Shown here piece after piece: positions 18,275 through 26,091 of a stretch of DNA of 64,000 nt. The translations under genes were made by a program, and so were the position numbers. This stretch comes from Pseudarthrobacter defluvii (GTDB lineage: Bacteria; Actinomycetota; Actinomycetes; Actinomycetales; Micrococcaceae), in the NCBI RefSeq assembly GCF_030323865.1, contig NZ_CP066362.1, positions 1,178,001 through 1,242,000 on the forward strand. Direction: 5' to 3'. The number at the start of each line of letters is the position of its first letter. Positions within the stretch are counted from its first letter, which is position 1. The notes below the pieces were generated by a model. The model was not told the DNA's origin and made no database searches. It was given only the letters and a program-made list of their open reading frames with translations.

Positions 18275-20074
18275 TTAGTACTTCCTCACCATCGGCTCGT
18301 AGCGGGTAAAGACAACCGGCTTGGTGGCGAGGCGGATGCCGGCGATTGATTCCGCCGATCCGTCAGCCGGCGCATGGTCATCCTTGTACGCCATGGAGTG
18401 CTTCATGAATTTCTCGTCGTCACGCTCGGGGAAGTCCTCGCGGAAGTGTCCGCCGCGGGATTCCTCGCGGTGCAGGGCGGCCACGGTCATGACCTTGGCC
18501 AGTTCCAGCAGGAAGCCGAGCTCAACGGCCTCGAGCAGGTCCAGGTTGAAGCGCTTGCCCTTGTCCTGGACGTTGATGCGCTTGTACCGCTCCTCGAAGG
18601 ATGCGATGTCGCGCAGCACCTGGTTCAGGGTGTCCGCGGTGCGGAACACCTGCATGTTGGCATCCATCGTGTCCTGCAGTTCCTTGCGGATCTGCGCCAC
18701 CTTTTCGTCGCCGGTGCCGTTGCGGGCAACGTCCAGCAGTTCGGTGGTGTAGGCCAGCGGGTTCTCCGGCAGTTCCACGAACTGTGCGGTCTTGGCGTAC
18801 TCGGCAGCGGCGATGCCGGCGCGCTTGCCAAACACGTTGATGTCCAGCAGCGAGTTGGTGCCCAGTCGGTTGGAGCCGTGGACGGAAACGCAGGCCACTT
18901 CACCGGCGGCGTAAAGGCCGGGAATCACGGTGTCGTTGTCCTGCAGGACCTCGGTCTGGATGTTGGTGGGGATGCCGCCCATGGCGTAGTGCGCGGTGGG
19001 GAACACCGGCACCGGCTCCGTGTACGGTTCCACGCCCAGGTAGGTGCGGGCGAACTCGGTGATGTCCGGAAGCTTGGCATCGATGTGTGCCGGCTCCAGG
19101 TGGGTCAGGTCCAGGAGGACGTAGTCCTTGTTCGGGCCGCAGCCGCGGCCTTCGCGCACCTCGTTGGCCATGGAGCGGGCAACGATGTCACGCGGCGCCA
19201 GGTCCTTGATGGTGGGGGCGTAGCGCTCCATGAAGCGCTCACCCTCCGAGTTGCGGAGGATGGCACCTTCACCGCGGGCGGCTTCGGAGAGCAGGATGCC
19301 CAGGCCGGCAAGGCCTGTCGGGTGGAACTGGAAGAACTCCATGTCCTCCAGCGGGATGCCGCGACGGAAGGCGATGCCCATGCCGTCACCGGTCAGGGTG
19401 TGGGCGTTGGAGGTGGTCTTGAAGACCTTGCCCGCGCCGCCGGAGGCGAACACCACGGACTTGGCCTGGAAGACGTGCAGTTCACCGGACGCGAGGTCGT
19501 AGGAGACGACGCCGGCAACACGCTTCTGCTTGAAGGGCGTGCCGTCTTCGCGGACAGCGTCCTCTTCAACGGTCAGCAGGTCCAGGACGTAGTACTCGTT
19601 GTAGAACTCAACGTTGTGCTTGACGCAGTTTTGGTACAGGGTCTGCAGGATCATGTGGCCGGTGCGGTCCGCGGCGTAGCATGCACGGCGGACCGGTGCC
19701 TTGCCGTGGTCGCGGGTGTGGCCGCCGAAGCGCCGCTGGTCGATCCGGCCCTCGGGCGTGCGGTTGAAGGGCAGGCCCATCTTTTCCAGGTCCAGCACGG
19801 CGTCGATGGCTTCCTTGGCCATGACCTCGGCTGCGTCCTGGTCAACCAGGTAGTCGCCGCCCTTGACGGTGTCGAAGGTGTGCCATTCCCAGTTGTCTTC
19901 CTCGACGTTGGCAAGGGCAGCACACATGCCACCCTGTGCCGCACCCGTGTGCGAGCGGGTGGGGTAGAGCTTGGTCAGTACTGCTGTGCGCGCGCGCTGA
20001 CCGGATTCGATCGCGGCGCGCATGCCAGCGCCACCGGCACCGACGATGACGACGTCGTACTTATGGACCTGCAT
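18275..20074 (-). CDS. sdhA: Succinate dehydrogenase flavoprotein subunit
   Basis: Catalytic subunit of complex II that oxidises succinate to fumarate. 599 residues. FAD-binding VVIVGAGGAGMRAA is at the N-terminus, the covalent FAD histidine in TRSHTGAAQGG, substrate-binding HTRDHGKAPVRR, and NRLGTNSLLDINVFGKRAG near residue 400. The ATG at 20074 (MQVHKYDVV) is preferred over an upstream in-frame TTG at 20095. A GC-rich hairpin lies between sdhD and this gene. Confidence 0.97.
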   Translation of the reverse strand: MQVHKYDVVIVGAGGAGMRAAIESGQRARTAVLTKLYPTRSHTGAAQGGMCAALANVEEDNWEWHTFDTVKGGDYLVDQDAAEVMAKEAIDAVLDLEKMGLPFNRTPEGRIDQRRFGGHTRDHGKAPVRRACYAADRTGHMILQTLYQNCVKHNVEFYNEYYVLDLLTVEEDAVREDGTPFKQKRVAGVVSYDLASGELHVFQAKSVVFASGGAGKVFKTTSNAHTLTGDGMGIAFRRGIPLEDMEFFQFHPTGLAGLGILLSEAARGEGAILRNSEGERFMERYAPTIKDLAPRDIVARSMANEVREGRGCGPNKDYVLLDLTHLEPAHIDAKLPDITEFARTYLGVEPYTEPVPVFPTAHYAMGGIPTNIQTEVLQDNDTVIPGLYAAGEVACVSVHGSNRLGTNSLLDINVFGKRAGIAAAEYAKTAQFVELPENPLAYTTELLDVARNGTGDEKVAQIRKELQDTMDANMQVFRTADTLNQVLRDIASFEERYKRINVQDKGKRFNLDLLEAVELGFLLELAKVMTVAALHREESRGGHFREDFPERDDEKFMKHSMAYKDDHAPADGSAESIAGIRLATKPVVFTRYEPMVRKY

Positions 20075-20141
20075 ACCAGACGCTCTTTCTCTCAAAATTC
20101 GCTATGAAACAACGGGGCGGCTTTGCCTGCTCCGCAAAACA

Positions 20142-20167
20142 GGGCCCGCGGGAAAGCCCGCGGGCCC
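20142..20167 (-). terminator. Intra-operon hairpin between sdhD and sdhA
   Basis: GGGCCCGCGGG-AAAG-CCCGCGGGCCC, an 11-bp perfect stem. On the minus strand it is followed by CTGTTTTG, so it resembles a partial terminator or an RNA-processing barrier inside the sdhCDAB transcript. Confidence 0.55.
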
Positions 20168-20182
20168 GGGGTTGTGCCTGTG

Positions 20183-20644
20183 CTAGGCAGGGCAGAAACC
20201 GCCCGGAAGGGCAACGCCGTTCACCACGGGGCACGGGTTGAACGTGAAGATCACCAGGGTGCCCAGGAGGATGATGACCACGGCTGCCGCGTAAAGCACG
20301 GTCTTCAGCCAGCGGCGGGTGGAGGTCTTCTCGGCGTAGTCGTTGATGATGGTGCGCACGCCGTTGGTGCCGTGCAGCATGGCCAGCCACAGCATGGCCA
20401 GGTCCCAGAACTGCCAGAACGGGTCCGCCCACTTGCCGGCAACGAAGCCGAAGTCGATGGCGTGGATGCCTTCACCCACCATGAGGTTCACGAACAGGTG
20501 GCCGAAGATGAGGACCACCAGCACCACGCCGGAAAGGCGCATGAACAGCCAGGCGATCATCTCGAAGTTGCCCTTGGAGCCGCCGCTGCGACGGTACTGG
20601 GGGGCGATCCGCCCGCTGCGGGGGCTCTCGATGGTTGCAGTCAT
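20183..20644 (-). CDS. sdhD: Succinate dehydrogenase membrane anchor subunit
   Basis: 153 residues with three predicted transmembrane helices: about 28-50, 72-92 and 110-133. It anchors SdhAB with SdhC and helps to bind quinone and heme b; the likely heme or quinone histidines are in FGHLFVNL and MLHGTNGVR. It starts 3 nt after sdhC. It is followed by the intra-operon hairpin. Confidence 0.93.
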   Translation of the reverse strand: MTATIESPRSGRIAPQYRRSGGSKGNFEMIAWLFMRLSGVVLVVLIFGHLFVNLMVGEGIHAIDFGFVAGKWADPFWQFWDLAMLWLAMLHGTNGVRTIINDYAEKTSTRRWLKTVLYAAAVVIILLGTLVIFTFNPCPVVNGVALPGGFCPA

Positions 20645-20647
20645 GGC

Positions 20648-21028
20648 TTAGTGACCTCCGAGGGCGAGGGACAGGTGGCGGATGGAGAAGGCGACCATGG
20701 TCACGACCCAGAGGGCCAGCACTGCCCACAGCATCTGCCGCTGGTACTTGGCGCCCTTCTTCCAGAAGTCGACCGCAATGATGCGCAGGCCGTTGAAGGC
20801 GTGGAAGACGATGGCGGCAACGAGGCCGGTCTCGCCCAGCGCCATCAGGGGGTTCTTGTAGGCGCCGATCACGGCGGTGTAGGCCTCCGGTGACACACGC
20901 ACCAAGGAGGTGTCCAGGACGTGGACCAACAAGAAGAAAAAGATCACTACACCGGTAATGCGGTGTCCTACCCAGGACCACATGCCTTCACGGCCGCGGT
21001 ACAAGGTGCCAGCTGGTTTTGTCGGCAC
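20648..21028 (-). CDS. sdhC: Succinate dehydrogenase cytochrome b556 subunit
   Basis: 126 residues and three transmembrane helices. The SdhC signatures are present: TLYRGREGMWSWVGHRITGV near the N-terminus and the heme-ligand region VFHAFNGLR. The GTG start at 21028 is chosen because GGGAGG lies 7 nt upstream; the longer open frame up to 21145 crosses the promoter. First gene of the sdhCDAB operon. Confidence 0.93.
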   Translation of the reverse strand: MPTKPAGTLYRGREGMWSWVGHRITGVVIFFFLLVHVLDTSLVRVSPEAYTAVIGAYKNPLMALGETGLVAAIVFHAFNGLRIIAVDFWKKGAKYQRQMLWAVLALWVVTMVAFSIRHLSLALGGH

Positions 21029-21116
21029 TGATAAACCTCCCTGCAACACAGCGGCGCTGGCATGAGATCCATGCGGGGGGAACGCCTGCTGTGAGAGCAC
21101 TCGTAGCTCAGGCCTA

Positions 21117-21145
21117 AATCTAGGCTCCGCTAACAGCTTATTCAA
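21117..21145 (-). promoter_or_regulatory. Promoter of the sdhCDAB operon
   Basis: TTGAAT (21140-21145), 17 nt, TAGATT (21117-21122) on the minus strand. The leader before the sdhC GTG is about 80 nt. No regulator site was recognised. Confidence 0.5.
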
Positions 21146-21302
21146 TTTAGGCGTTTATTGGTGCCCAGTGCTGGTGCGGATTTTCGGGTGAAATGAGACC
21201 AACGCCACATGGTTGCGGGCTTTTTGGGAAGCGGCGGGCGGGGGAGTGCCGCAAAATGCGGGACCATTGCGCAGCCGCAGGAGCCGGATGCGGCCCTTCG
21301 GC

Positions 21303-21308
21303 TAAAGT
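21303..21308 (+). promoter_or_regulatory. Leaderless -10 box for mannose-1-phosphate guanylyltransferase
   Basis: TAAAGT, followed by 7 nt and ATG 21316. Confidence 0.45.
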
Positions 21309-21315
21309 AGCCGTG

Positions 21316-22449
21316 ATGAGTACAGACAAAGTGACAAGCCCGGCTTCACCCCTTGACCGCTTCATTGCGGTGATTCCGGCAGGCGGAGTGGGGACCCGCC
21401 TCTGGCCCCTGTCACGAGCAGCAGCTCCCAAGTTCCTTCACGATCTCACCGGATCGGGCAGCACCTTGCTGCGCGCCACCTATGACCGGCTGCAGCCACT
21501 GGCGGGCAACCGGATGCTGGTGGTCACCGGCCAGGCCCACCGTGAAGCCGTGTGCCGGCAGCTTCCGGAAGTCCACGACGCCGACCTCGTCCTTGAGTCT
21601 GAACCCAAGGACTCGGGCGCGGCGATCGGCCTCGCGGCGGCAATCCTGCATGAACGCGATCCCGACACCATCATGGGTTCCTTCGCCGCCGACCAAGTGA
21701 TCAGCCCGGACCACCTGTTCCAGCAGGCCGTCCGCGAGGCGATCCACACGGCCGCCGCCGGCAAGATCGTGACCATCGGCATCAAGCCCACCCACCCGTC
21801 CACGGGCTTCGGCTACATCCGCTCCGGCAAGGCGCTGAACATCGAAGGTGCTCCCAGCGCCCATGACGTGGTGGAGTTCGTCGAGAAGCCGGACGAAGTG
21901 GTGGCCCAGCAGTACGTCGACAGCGGCGACTACGTATGGAACGCCGGCATGTTCGTGGCGCCCGTGTCCCTGATGCTCAAGCACCTCGAAGCCAACCAGC
22001 CGGAGCTGTTCCAGGGCCTGCAGGAAATCGCCCGTGCCTGGGACACCCCGCAGCGGGACGAGGTCACCGCGCGCAACTGGCCCACCCTGCCGAAAATTGC
22101 CATCGACTACGCAGTGGCCGAGCCCGCCGCCGAAGCCGGTGACGTCGCCGTCGTGCCCGGTACCTTCCGCTGGGACGACGTTGGCGACTTCGCCTCCGTG
22201 GGCCGGCTGAACAGCGCCAAGGAAGTGGACGACGTGACCGTCCTTGGCGAAGGTGCCCGCGTGTTCACCGAGAACTCAAGCGGCGTGGTGGTCACCGATA
22301 CCAAGCGCGTCATCGCCCTGATCGGCATCCAGGACGTTGTCATCGTGGATACGCCCGACGCCCTGCTGGTGACCACCATGGCCAACTCGCAGCGTGTAAA
22401 GGCCGCCGTGGACGCCCTCAAGGCAAGCGGGGACACGGACGTCCTGTAG
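21316..22449 (+). CDS. manC: Mannose-1-phosphate guanylyltransferase
   Basis: Makes GDP-mannose from mannose-1-phosphate and GTP for mannosylated glycans and lipids. 377 residues, the short form without a C-terminal isomerase domain. It has the nucleotidyltransferase signature IPAGGVGTRLWPLSR with PKF, the FAADQVI metal-site motif, FGYIRSG, VEFVEKPD and a WNAGMF motif. The start is ATG 21316, 7 nt after the -10 box; open codons further upstream are not part of the protein. Confidence 0.93.
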   Translation: MSTDKVTSPASPLDRFIAVIPAGGVGTRLWPLSRAAAPKFLHDLTGSGSTLLRATYDRLQPLAGNRMLVVTGQAHREAVCRQLPEVHDADLVLESEPKDSGAAIGLAAAILHERDPDTIMGSFAADQVISPDHLFQQAVREAIHTAAAGKIVTIGIKPTHPSTGFGYIRSGKALNIEGAPSAHDVVEFVEKPDEVVAQQYVDSGDYVWNAGMFVAPVSLMLKHLEANQPELFQGLQEIARAWDTPQRDEVTARNWPTLPKIAIDYAVAEPAAEAGDVAVVPGTFRWDDVGDFASVGRLNSAKEVDDVTVLGEGARVFTENSSGVVVTDTKRVIALIGIQDVVIVDTPDALLVTTMANSQRVKAAVDALKASGDTDVL

Positions 22450-22457
22450 CCGGTACA

Positions 22458-22485
22458 CCTGCCGGCGCCCCGGGGTGCCGGCAGG
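22458..22485 (+). terminator. Hairpin terminator after manC
   Basis: CCTGCCGGCGCC pairs with GGTGCCGGCAGG, a 12-bp stem with one wobble, 8 nt after the stop. Confidence 0.6.
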
Positions 22486-22537
22486 TTCCGGACGTAATGC
22501 GGCGTCAGTGAATGGGTGCCAAACCCCACACCCTCGC

Positions 22538-22543
22538 TAGAGT
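22538..22543 (+). promoter_or_regulatory. Leaderless -10 box for the amidohydrolase
   Basis: TAGAGT, followed by GAAGCA and GTG 22550. Confidence 0.5.
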
Positions 22544-22549
22544 GAAGCA

Positions 22550-23767
22550 GTGCGCAATTACACTACCGAAGCCGAGCCCACCGCCCTGGTGGCTCCGTGG
22601 CTCGAACCGCTCCTGCCGGAACTGATCGAATTCCGCCGGGACCTCCATGCGCACCCGGAACTGTCCTTCAAGGAGTTCCGCACCACCGACAAGCTGGCCG
22701 AGCGGCTCGAAGCCGCCGGCCTGAGCCCGCGCCGCCTGGAGGGCACGGGGCTCACTGTGGACGTGGGTGAAGGCCCCATCGCCACCGCGCTGCGCGGTGA
22801 CATCGACGCCCTGCCCATCATCGAAGAGACCGGCCTGCCGTTCGCGTCCAAGAACCACGGCGTCACGCACGCCTGCGGCCATGACGTGCACACCACCACC
22901 ATGCTGGGCATTGCCCTGGTCCTGAACCGGATGCATCAGGAAACACCCCTCGGCGCCACCGTCCGGATCATTTTCCAGCCTGCCGAAGAGACCATGCCCG
23001 GCGGCGCGCACTCGTGCATCGAGCAGGGCGTCCTGGAGGGCGTTCCGCGGATTCTGGCGCTGCACTGCGATCCCCGGATCGAAGTGGGCAAGGTGGGAAC
23101 CCGGATCGGCGCCATCACGTCTGCCTCTGACACCATCCGGATTGAGCTCTCCGGCCGCGGCGGCCACACGTCACGACCGCACCTCACCGAGGACCTGGTG
23201 TTCGCCCTGGCCCAGATTGCGGTCAATGTCCCCGCTGTGCTGTCGCGCCGCGTGGACGTCCGCAGCGGCGTGTCCGTGGTGTGGGGGCAGATCACCGCGG
23301 GCTCGGCACCCAACGCCATTCCGGGCACCGGCTACATGGCGGGCACCATGCGCTGCCTGGACCGGGAAGCCTGGCATGCCGCGGGCGAACTCCTGGACGA
23401 GGTGGTGCACCAGGTGGCCGCGCCCTACGGGGTGGACGTGCACCTGGAGCACACCAGGGGAGTGCCGCCGGTGGTGAACTCCGAGCATGAGACAGCCCTG
23501 ATCGAGGCTGCTGCACGCGCCGAAATCGGCGAAAGCGCAGTGGTGCTCACCCCGCAGTCCATGGGCGGTGAGGACTTTGCGTGGTTCCTGGCCGAGCTTC
23601 CCGGGGCGATGATGCGCCTTGGCACCAAGACCCCCGGCGGCGAGGACTACGACCTGCACCGCGGCGACTACATCCTGGACGAGCGCTCCCTGGGCCTGGG
23701 CATCCGGGTGCTGACCGCGGCCGCCCTGCGGACCATCCGGGACCTGGAGCAGCCCTCCATCCCGTAG
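22550..23767 (+). CDS. M20 family amidohydrolase
   Basis: Metal-dependent amidohydrolase of the hippurate hydrolase / N-acyl-amino acid hydrolase type, 405 residues. Metal ligands are visible in THACGHDVHTT and PAEETMPGGAH, with a catalytic ALRGDIDALPI Asp and a late MGGEDFAWF motif. The dimerisation domain interrupts the catalytic domain around residues 190-310. The substrate (N-acyl amino acid, indole conjugate or similar) cannot be assigned. Monocistronic: it has its own leaderless promoter and a hairpin after the stop. Confidence 0.92.
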   Translation: MRNYTTEAEPTALVAPWLEPLLPELIEFRRDLHAHPELSFKEFRTTDKLAERLEAAGLSPRRLEGTGLTVDVGEGPIATALRGDIDALPIIEETGLPFASKNHGVTHACGHDVHTTTMLGIALVLNRMHQETPLGATVRIIFQPAEETMPGGAHSCIEQGVLEGVPRILALHCDPRIEVGKVGTRIGAITSASDTIRIELSGRGGHTSRPHLTEDLVFALAQIAVNVPAVLSRRVDVRSGVSVVWGQITAGSAPNAIPGTGYMAGTMRCLDREAWHAAGELLDEVVHQVAAPYGVDVHLEHTRGVPPVVNSEHETALIEAAARAEIGESAVVLTPQSMGGEDFAWFLAELPGAMMRLGTKTPGGEDYDLHRGDYILDERSLGLGIRVLTAAALRTIRDLEQPSIP

Positions 23768-23781
23768 CCCCGCCACTTCTG

Positions 23782-23811
23782 GGCGGGCCCGCCACCAAGG
23801 GGCGGCCCGCC
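23782..23811 (+). terminator. Hairpin terminator after the amidohydrolase
   Basis: GGCGGGCC (23782-23789) pairs with GGCCCGCC (23804-23811). Confidence 0.55.
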
Positions 23812-23862
23812 GTCGGGACGGCACGACGAAGGTTCAAGCCCTGGTGCCGTGCGCTCGATAAG

Positions 23863-23891
23863 TTGTGCACAATTTAGTTGTACGCTACCGT
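23863..23891 (+). promoter_or_regulatory. ohrR promoter with embedded OhrR-type operator
   Basis: TTGTGC (23863-23868), 17 nt, TACCGT (23886-23891), then 6 nt to the ATG. ACAA-TTTAG-TTGT (23869-23881) lies in the spacer and resembles OhrR operators (ACAATT/AATTGT type). TTGTGCACAA (23863-23872) is an overlapping perfect palindrome. Autoregulation is expected. Confidence 0.6.
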
Positions 23892-23897
23892 TGAGGT

Positions 23898-24332
23898 ATG
23901 ACCGAAGCGCCCCGCCTGGACCGGCAAGTATGTTTTGCGCTCTACTCAGCCTCCCGGGCCGCAACGGCGGTCTACCGGCCCATCCTCGACGAACTGGGGC
24001 TCACCTACCCGCAGTACCTGGTGATGCTGGTGCTGTGGGAAAGCGAGCCGCGCGGCGTGAAGGAACTCGGCGGGGAACTCGGACTGGACTCAGGCACCCT
24101 GTCCCCGCTCCTCAAGCGCCTGGAAGCACTCGGGCTCGTGGAGCGCCGGCGGTCCGGCCAAGATGAGCGCCGCGTCGCGATCCACCTGACTCCGGCCGGG
24201 CGAAGCCTCAGCGGGCCGGCCAGTGCCATCCCGCAGCGGCTGGCAGACGCCGCCGGGTTGTCCCTGGACGAACTCGAACAACTGCGGGCCACCCTGGGCA
24301 AGCTCACAGCCGCGCTGCATCAATCGCTTTAG
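23898..24332 (+). CDS. ohrR: MarR family organic hydroperoxide regulator
   Basis: 144-residue winged-helix repressor. The peroxide-sensing cysteine is C12 in QVCFALYSASR, and the family's Tyr residues (ALYSASR, VYRPIL) are present. The winged helix runs from about residue 45 to 100 (LGLDSGTLSPLLKRLEALG, then RRSGQDERRV). Oxidation of C12 releases DNA and induces ohr. The next gene is ohr, which supports the assignment. Leaderless start. Confidence 0.93.
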   Translation: MTEAPRLDRQVCFALYSASRAATAVYRPILDELGLTYPQYLVMLVLWESEPRGVKELGGELGLDSGTLSPLLKRLEALGLVERRRSGQDERRVAIHLTPAGRSLSGPASAIPQRLADAAGLSLDELEQLRATLGKLTAALHQSL

Positions 24333-24391
24333 TCGCTGTAACCCCCGGCGCTGAATCCCGCACCATCCCACCAACAGGACGGACATCTTTC

Positions 24392-24823
24392 GTGAAGACT
24401 CTCTACACCGCCGAGGCGCTTGCCTCCGGCGAAGGGCGCGATGGTACCGCGCGCAGCAACGACGGCAGGCTGGCAGTTGACCTCGCCAGTCCGGTCGAAC
24501 TGGGCGGCAACGGCCAGGGCACCAACCCGGAGCAGCTCTTCGCCGCCGGCTACGCCGCCTGCTTCCATTCCGCGCTGCGGCTGGTTGGCCGCAAGGCAGG
24601 CGCAGACCTGACCGACTCGGCGGTGGCAGCGAAGGTCCACCTGGGGCAGCTGGACGGTGGGGCAGGCTTCGGGCTGGCCGCCGAGCTTGAAATTGCCCTC
24701 CCTGCTTTGGATCTCGCCACCGCAGAGGACCTGGTGGCCAAGGCCCACCAGGTCTGCCCCTATTCGAACGCCACCCGCGGCAACATTACCGTTGACCTCA
24801 AGATTCTGGAGTACGCAGCATGA
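24392..24823 (+). CDS. ohr: Organic hydroperoxide resistance protein (Ohr)
   Basis: Thiol peroxidase of the Ohr/OsmC fold that reduces organic hydroperoxides using C57 (YAACFHSA) and C122 (HQVCPYSNATRGN). 143 residues, standard length. GTG start with AGGACGGA upstream. It lies 59 nt after ohrR, probably on the same transcript, and overlaps the following reductase gene by ATGA. Confidence 0.95.
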   Translation: MKTLYTAEALASGEGRDGTARSNDGRLAVDLASPVELGGNGQGTNPEQLFAAGYAACFHSALRLVGRKAGADLTDSAVAAKVHLGQLDGGAGFGLAAELEIALPALDLATAEDLVAKAHQVCPYSNATRGNITVDLKILEYAA

Positions 24824-25835
24824 GCACAGCCCTGGCAACCACCACCCGTGAGATCCGGCTCGCTTCCCGCCCCGTGGGCCGTCCCACCAATGGCAACTTC
24901 GAACTGGCAGAGTCACCGCTGCCCGCCCTCGAAGACGGCCAGATCCTGGTGCATAACCTCTTCATGTCCGTGGACCCCTACATGCGCGGCCGGATGAATG
25001 ACGTCAAGTCCTACTCCGCACCGTTCGCCGTCGGCAAGGCGCTCGACGGCGGCGCTGTGGGTGAGGTGGTCGCGTCCCGTTCGTCGGCACACAAGGAGGG
25101 CGACGTCGTCGTCCATTCCCTTGGCTGGCGCGAGTACGCCGTGGTGGATGGCAGCGCTGCCACCCCGGCCCGCACCGACCTGGCGCCGGCGTCCGCTTTC
25201 CTCGGCGCCTTGGGCATGACCGGGCTCACTGCATACACCGGCCTGCTCAAAGTTGCGGAGTTTAAGCCCGGGGACGCCGTCTTCGTCTCGGGTGCCGCCG
25301 GCGCGGTGGGCTCCCTGGTGGGCCAGATCGCCAAAGCCATGGGCGCCTCGCGGGTCATCGGCTCCGCAGGCTCACCTGCCAAGGTGGCGCCCTCCTGGAA
25401 CTCGGATTCGATGCCGCGTTCGACTACCACGACGGTCCCGTAGTGGAGCAGTTGGAGAAGGCAGCGGGCCCGGCCGGAATCGATGTCTACTTCGACAACG
25501 TTGGCGGCGAACACCTGGAGGCTGCCCTGGCGGTCCTCAACGTGGGCGGCCGCGTGGCCATGTGCGGCGCCATTGCACAGTACAACTCCACGGAGCCCAC
25601 ACCGGCACCGAACAACCTGATGCAGGCGATCGGCAAGCAGCTCACCCTGCGCGGCTTCCTGGTGGGCGGCCAGCGGCAGCACGCGGCAGAGTTCGCGGAG
25701 AAGATGGCCGGCTGGCTGGCCGACGGTACCGTGCGCTATGACGAGACAATCGTTGACGGACTCGAGAACGCGCCGCAGGCGTTCATGGATCTCCTGGATG
25801 GCGCAAACACCGGGAAGATGCTGGTCCGGCTGTAA
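24820..25835 (+). pseudogene. NADP-dependent curA-like oxidoreductase, disrupted by a frameshift
   Basis: Medium-chain reductase of the CurA/leukotriene B4 dehydrogenase type. The first frame (24820-25443) contains the N-terminal domain, FMSVDPYMRGRM and the GAAGAVGSLVGQ cofactor loop, then ends in unrelated residues. The correct continuation (LLELGFDAAFDYHDGP, then IDVYFDNVGGEHL) is in another frame from about 25392 to 25835. The junction GCG-CC-CTC at 25387-25394 lacks one base compared with an uninterrupted reading. It is either a recent inactivation or a sequencing error. It is coupled to ohr by ATGA, suggesting a role with peroxide-derived enones. Confidence 0.85.
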
Positions 25836-25856
25836 CCGCCGTACCCACCCGCCATC

Positions 25857-25890
25857 AGTAGGGGCACCGCGCTTTTGCGGTGCCCCTACT
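25857..25890 (+). terminator. Strong terminator after the curA-like gene
   Basis: AGTAGGGGCACCGC and GCGGTGCCCCTACT form a 14-bp perfect stem with loop GCTTTT. It closes the ohrR-ohr-reductase unit. Confidence 0.8.
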
Positions 25891-25958
25891 GCTTGGTAAC
25901 AACTTGTAAACAATCCTCCGGATGGGCTCCCGGCGTGCTATGGGGACGTGGCGCAGGC

Positions 25959-25972
25959 CACTAAAGTTAGTG
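25959..25972. promoter_or_regulatory. Inverted repeat CACTAA-AG-TTAGTG upstream of the nucleoside transporter
   Basis: Perfect 6-bp arms. A TAAAGT -10-like hexamer (25962-25967) lies inside it, so it may be an operator over the transporter promoter. The leader would then be about 118 nt. Confidence 0.35.
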
Positions 25973-26091
25973 CCATCAGTGCGCTCCGGCGCAGTGCTGC
26001 GTGCCTTCAGTGAAAACAGAATTTCAGCGCCGAAACGGACACTCATTGAATTCCAGCCCGTAGCGCCACTCGCATCATCCCTGGAGGAAAA

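Noticed and set aside
18374..20107. A 577-codon open frame antisense to sdhA, and similar long antisense frames over ilvA, glyA, livK and others
   Set aside because: These arise from strong GC bias at third codon positions. The opposite strand encodes clear conserved proteins with catalytic motifs, and the antisense translations are low-complexity and match no family.
25381..25443. Programmed frameshifting in the curA-like gene
   Set aside because: No slippery heptamer, downstream pseudoknot or internal Shine-Dalgarno sequence is visible at the junction, and the family is not known to use recoding. A mutation or sequence error is simpler.
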